From assembly GCA_002687775.1 (NCBI GenBank), contig NZBF01000020.1:1-6531 (forward strand): DNA of 6,531 nucleotides, given 5' to 3'. Source of the stretch: Nanobdellota archaeon. GTDB taxonomy: Archaea; Nanoarchaeota; Nanoarchaeia; Woesearchaeales; GW2011-AR9. The position numbers and the translations under genes were made by a program. Shown here one piece after another: positions 5,340 to 6,531 of the stretch. Below the pieces are notes generated by a model. It did no database searches. It was not told the DNA's origin and worked only from the letters and a program-made list of their open reading frames with translations. Numbering within the stretch: the first letter of the stretch is position 1; the number at the start of each line of letters is the position of its first letter.

Positions 5340-6278
5340 ATGAATGAAGATATACAAGAATTAGGAAGAGATTTTACTGAGCGTAATGAAGGTCGCGTTA
5401 TTACTAAGGTAGTTTCACATGAACCAGAAGCAGTAGGGGAATTAGCAAATTTAGTAGCAAGAGTTGTAGAAATAAATCCAGAAGCATTTTTGTCCATTTC
5501 CAATTACAGGAATAGTCCTAGTTGTGGCTATGAACGACAACATTGGACGCCAATTGAAGTAGATCTTTGGTCACAACCTGTAAACATTGCACATGAATTT
5601 GCTTATGGAGCAACCCATTCAAAAGAACATGTTGCAAGAGTTCTTCTACAGAATAGAGATGGCTCTCAAGACTCTTTTGTAAGAAGTCTAGAGAATAGAA
5701 ATGTAAAGTTAGAACAAGGTACGACATTCATGGATTCTTACTTTGGAAGAAACTCAAACACCTATGCACTCAGTGTAGATTGGGATAAAACTGAAGGAGA
5801 CAACAGCACAATTGCTCAAATTGTTTGTCAAGCATTAAGAGAAGGAATCCCTCTTGGTGAAGTAGAAGCAAGACCTGCAAAGTTGCCGTTTATCCAGTAT
5901 AATGCAGGTCAAGGAAGAATCGGACTTAATGGGAGAGGACCCGTATTTGTTTTAGAGCAAGGTAATGACATATATGTTGTTCCAAATGGAGGGACTTTTT
6001 GTATTGATGACAAGAATCACGTGACTGGAGCTGTTGAAGTTCAACAATACAATTGTTATGATTGTGACCTTGATACAGTTGATTTTTCAAGAGACCTAGA
6101 AAAAACACTTCAAGGAAAGGATCTTACAGGCAAGAGAGTATTCTTTTTTGCTAGTACTGGTTCAATCCCGGGTGAGAATTACTCTTGCGGAAGTTCAACA
6201 TACAATGCAAAAACAATGCTTGAACAAAAAGGAGCAAAAGTTTTCGCTACTGCGGGTGAGATGAAGGATTTACTTTAA
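5340..6278 (+). CDS. Uncharacterised 312-residue protein
   Basis: I do not recognise this protein. It has no signal peptide or membrane segment and is probably a soluble alpha/beta protein. A helical N-terminus (1-47) leads into SCGYERQHW (61-69) and a His-containing stretch at 85-97 (HEFAYGATHSKEH). Basic and glycine-rich turns follow at about 188-200. CYDC (239-242) is a CxxC pair; other cysteines are at 62, 163, 221 and 283. The last 50 residues (about 264-308) read as beta strand, glycine loop, helix and strand, superficially like a flavodoxin or Rossmann half, but without the phosphate-binding loop needed to call a flavodoxin. Several cysteines and histidines could bind metal, but no standard site is visible. 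It is the only effector of cassette 2 and probably under control of the divergent TrmB regulator. Confidence 0.8.
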   Translation: MNEDIQELGRDFTERNEGRVITKVVSHEPEAVGELANLVARVVEINPEAFLSISNYRNSPSCGYERQHWTPIEVDLWSQPVNIAHEFAYGATHSKEHVARVLLQNRDGSQDSFVRSLENRNVKLEQGTTFMDSYFGRNSNTYALSVDWDKTEGDNSTIAQIVCQALREGIPLGEVEARPAKLPFIQYNAGQGRIGLNGRGPVFVLEQGNDIYVVPNGGTFCIDDKNHVTGAVEVQQYNCYDCDLDTVDFSRDLEKTLQGKDLTGKRVFFFASTGSIPGENYSCGSSTYNAKTMLEQKGAKVFATAGEMKDLL

Positions 6279-6292
6279 TTTTTTCTTTTTTT
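6279..6292 (+). terminator. U-rich terminator after the unknown effector gene
   Basis: T6-C-T7 immediately follows the stop codon, the strongest poly-U signal in the window and typical of archaeal intrinsic termination. Confidence 0.65.
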
Positions 6293-6428
6293 ACAGCGAT
6301 CCCCATTTACTTTTAAGAAATTGCCTTATCCAAATGAATTTTCTTTTTCGTAGAAAAAGTCTAACTGTGCGTTTGCACAACAGACCCCCGATTTTTTACA
6401 AAGAACTCATATTTTATTGTATTTAACA
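6292..6428 (-). repeat. Right inverted repeat of cassette 2
   Basis: This is the mirror of 4241-4485, with the boxes at 6292-6304, 6316-6325, 6380-6389, 6403-6416 and 6423-6428. The spacers carry their own hairpins: CTTTTTC-GTA-GAAAAAG (6343-6359) and TGTGC-GTTT-GCACA (6366-6379). The spacer next to TTAACA is only 6 bases here against 79 in the left copy, showing that hairpin inserts come and go while boxes stay. Confidence 0.75.
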
Positions 6429-6531
6429 TCGGGATTATGCGCAGTTCCAAATGGGTGGCATCCTGTGTCGGCACCCCTGACACGAGCAGGCTAGGGTAGA
6501 ACATTTAATGCAATTAAAGTTCTGGATTGGA
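6429..6531. repeat. Inter-cassette folded element, copy C (cut by the window end)
   Basis: It begins TC-GGGATTATGCG, in the same position relative to TTAACA as copy B. The 3' half of the closing stem lies beyond the window and would be expected to read CGCATAATCCC. Here the first pairs would have changed from GCG to GGG, a testable prediction of covariation. The second stem starts at 6442-6450 and its partner TTGGA (6527-6531) is reached at the last base. Confidence 0.65.
6442..6531. ncRNA. Conserved structured core in copy C (partial)
   Basis: This has the same five blocks as 4078-4175: 6451-6460, 6470-6477, 6486-6490, 6492-6501 and 6520-6529. AGAAC-(A)-TTTAAT (6498-6509) pairs with ATTAAA-GTTCT (6513-6523) around a GCA loop. 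C6447-G6530 replaces T4083-A4170 of copy B, and C6502-G6519 replaces T4140-A4159. An extra GTGTC/GACAC pairing (6465-6469 with 6479-6483) is seen only here. Confidence 0.4.

Larger units (their letters stand above)
4241..6428. mobile_element. Hypothetical cassette 2 (regulator plus unknown gene)
   Basis: The organisation is the same as cassette 1: TGTTAA/TTAACA ends, its own set of five inverted boxes, and folded elements directly outside both ends. It carries no mobility gene. Confidence 0.35.

Noticed and set aside
5261..5503. 80-codon minus-strand open frame overlapping the cassette 2 promoter
   Set aside because: It is antisense to the effector's promoter and 5' end; nothing supports translation.
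5592..5628. Zinc metalloprotease site in the unknown protein
   Set aside because: The His-Glu at residues 85-86 is not followed by the spacing of HExxH, and no third ligand motif is evident.
6132..6278. Flavodoxin domain at the end of the unknown protein
   Set aside because: The strand-loop-helix-strand pattern is suggestive, but the N-terminal FMN phosphate-binding loop is missing, so the family call is not supported.
1..6531. Insertion sequence with transposase
   Set aside because: No reading frame on either strand encodes a transposase or recombinase, and no target-site duplication can be demonstrated.

Overview
The window looks archaeal. Every promoter that can be placed has an archaeal TATA box about 25-27 bases before the inferred start. 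The regulators are TrmB-type, the ribosome-binding sites (GGTGA, GGAGGTG, GGAGGT) fit the archaeal anti-SD, and one gene belongs to the glycerol-1-phosphate dehydrogenase family. The AT-rich genes and short TrmB/PLD-like regulators would suit a small-genome DPANN-like lineage, but that is only an inference.

The layout is two consecutive cassettes of the same plan. Each has a TrmB-family regulator on the minus strand, a short divergent promoter region with a palindromic operator, and one or more effector genes on the plus strand. Cassette 1 (about 70-4064) holds a TrmB regulator and a three-gene overlapping operon: a G1P-dehydrogenase-like oxidoreductase, a NAD synthase (NadE)-like enzyme and a DUF1152 protein. 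Cassette 2 (about 4241-6428) holds a second TrmB paralogue and one effector gene that I do not recognise. In both cassettes the palindrome sits 5-6 bases upstream of the effector TATA box, where TrmB proteins usually activate. In cassette 1 it also covers the regulator's own start region, where they usually repress.

The non-coding DNA between cassettes is unusual. Each cassette is bounded by a long, imperfect, box-like inverted repeat unique to that cassette, opening with TGTTAA and closing with TTAACA. Between cassettes lies a folded element (1-69, 4065-4240, 6429 to the end) closed by a GCGATTA/TAATCGC-type stem. Its stems differ between copies by compensatory base pairs, and two copies share a conserved inner core of about 90 bases. 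These regions are full of mini-hairpins with GNA triloops such as GCGTAGC. The whole resembles an array of regulator-effector cassettes separated by recombination-site-like or structured-RNA elements. No recombinase or transposase is in the window, so mobility is unproven.

The three-gene operon is tightly coupled (overlaps of 14 and 11 bases) and probably makes or modifies one small molecule. The enzyme families suggest oxidoreduction of a phosphorylated polyol or ketone plus ATP-dependent amidation of a carboxylate. The NadE-like protein differs from usual NadE at several substrate-side motifs, so the product need not be NAD.
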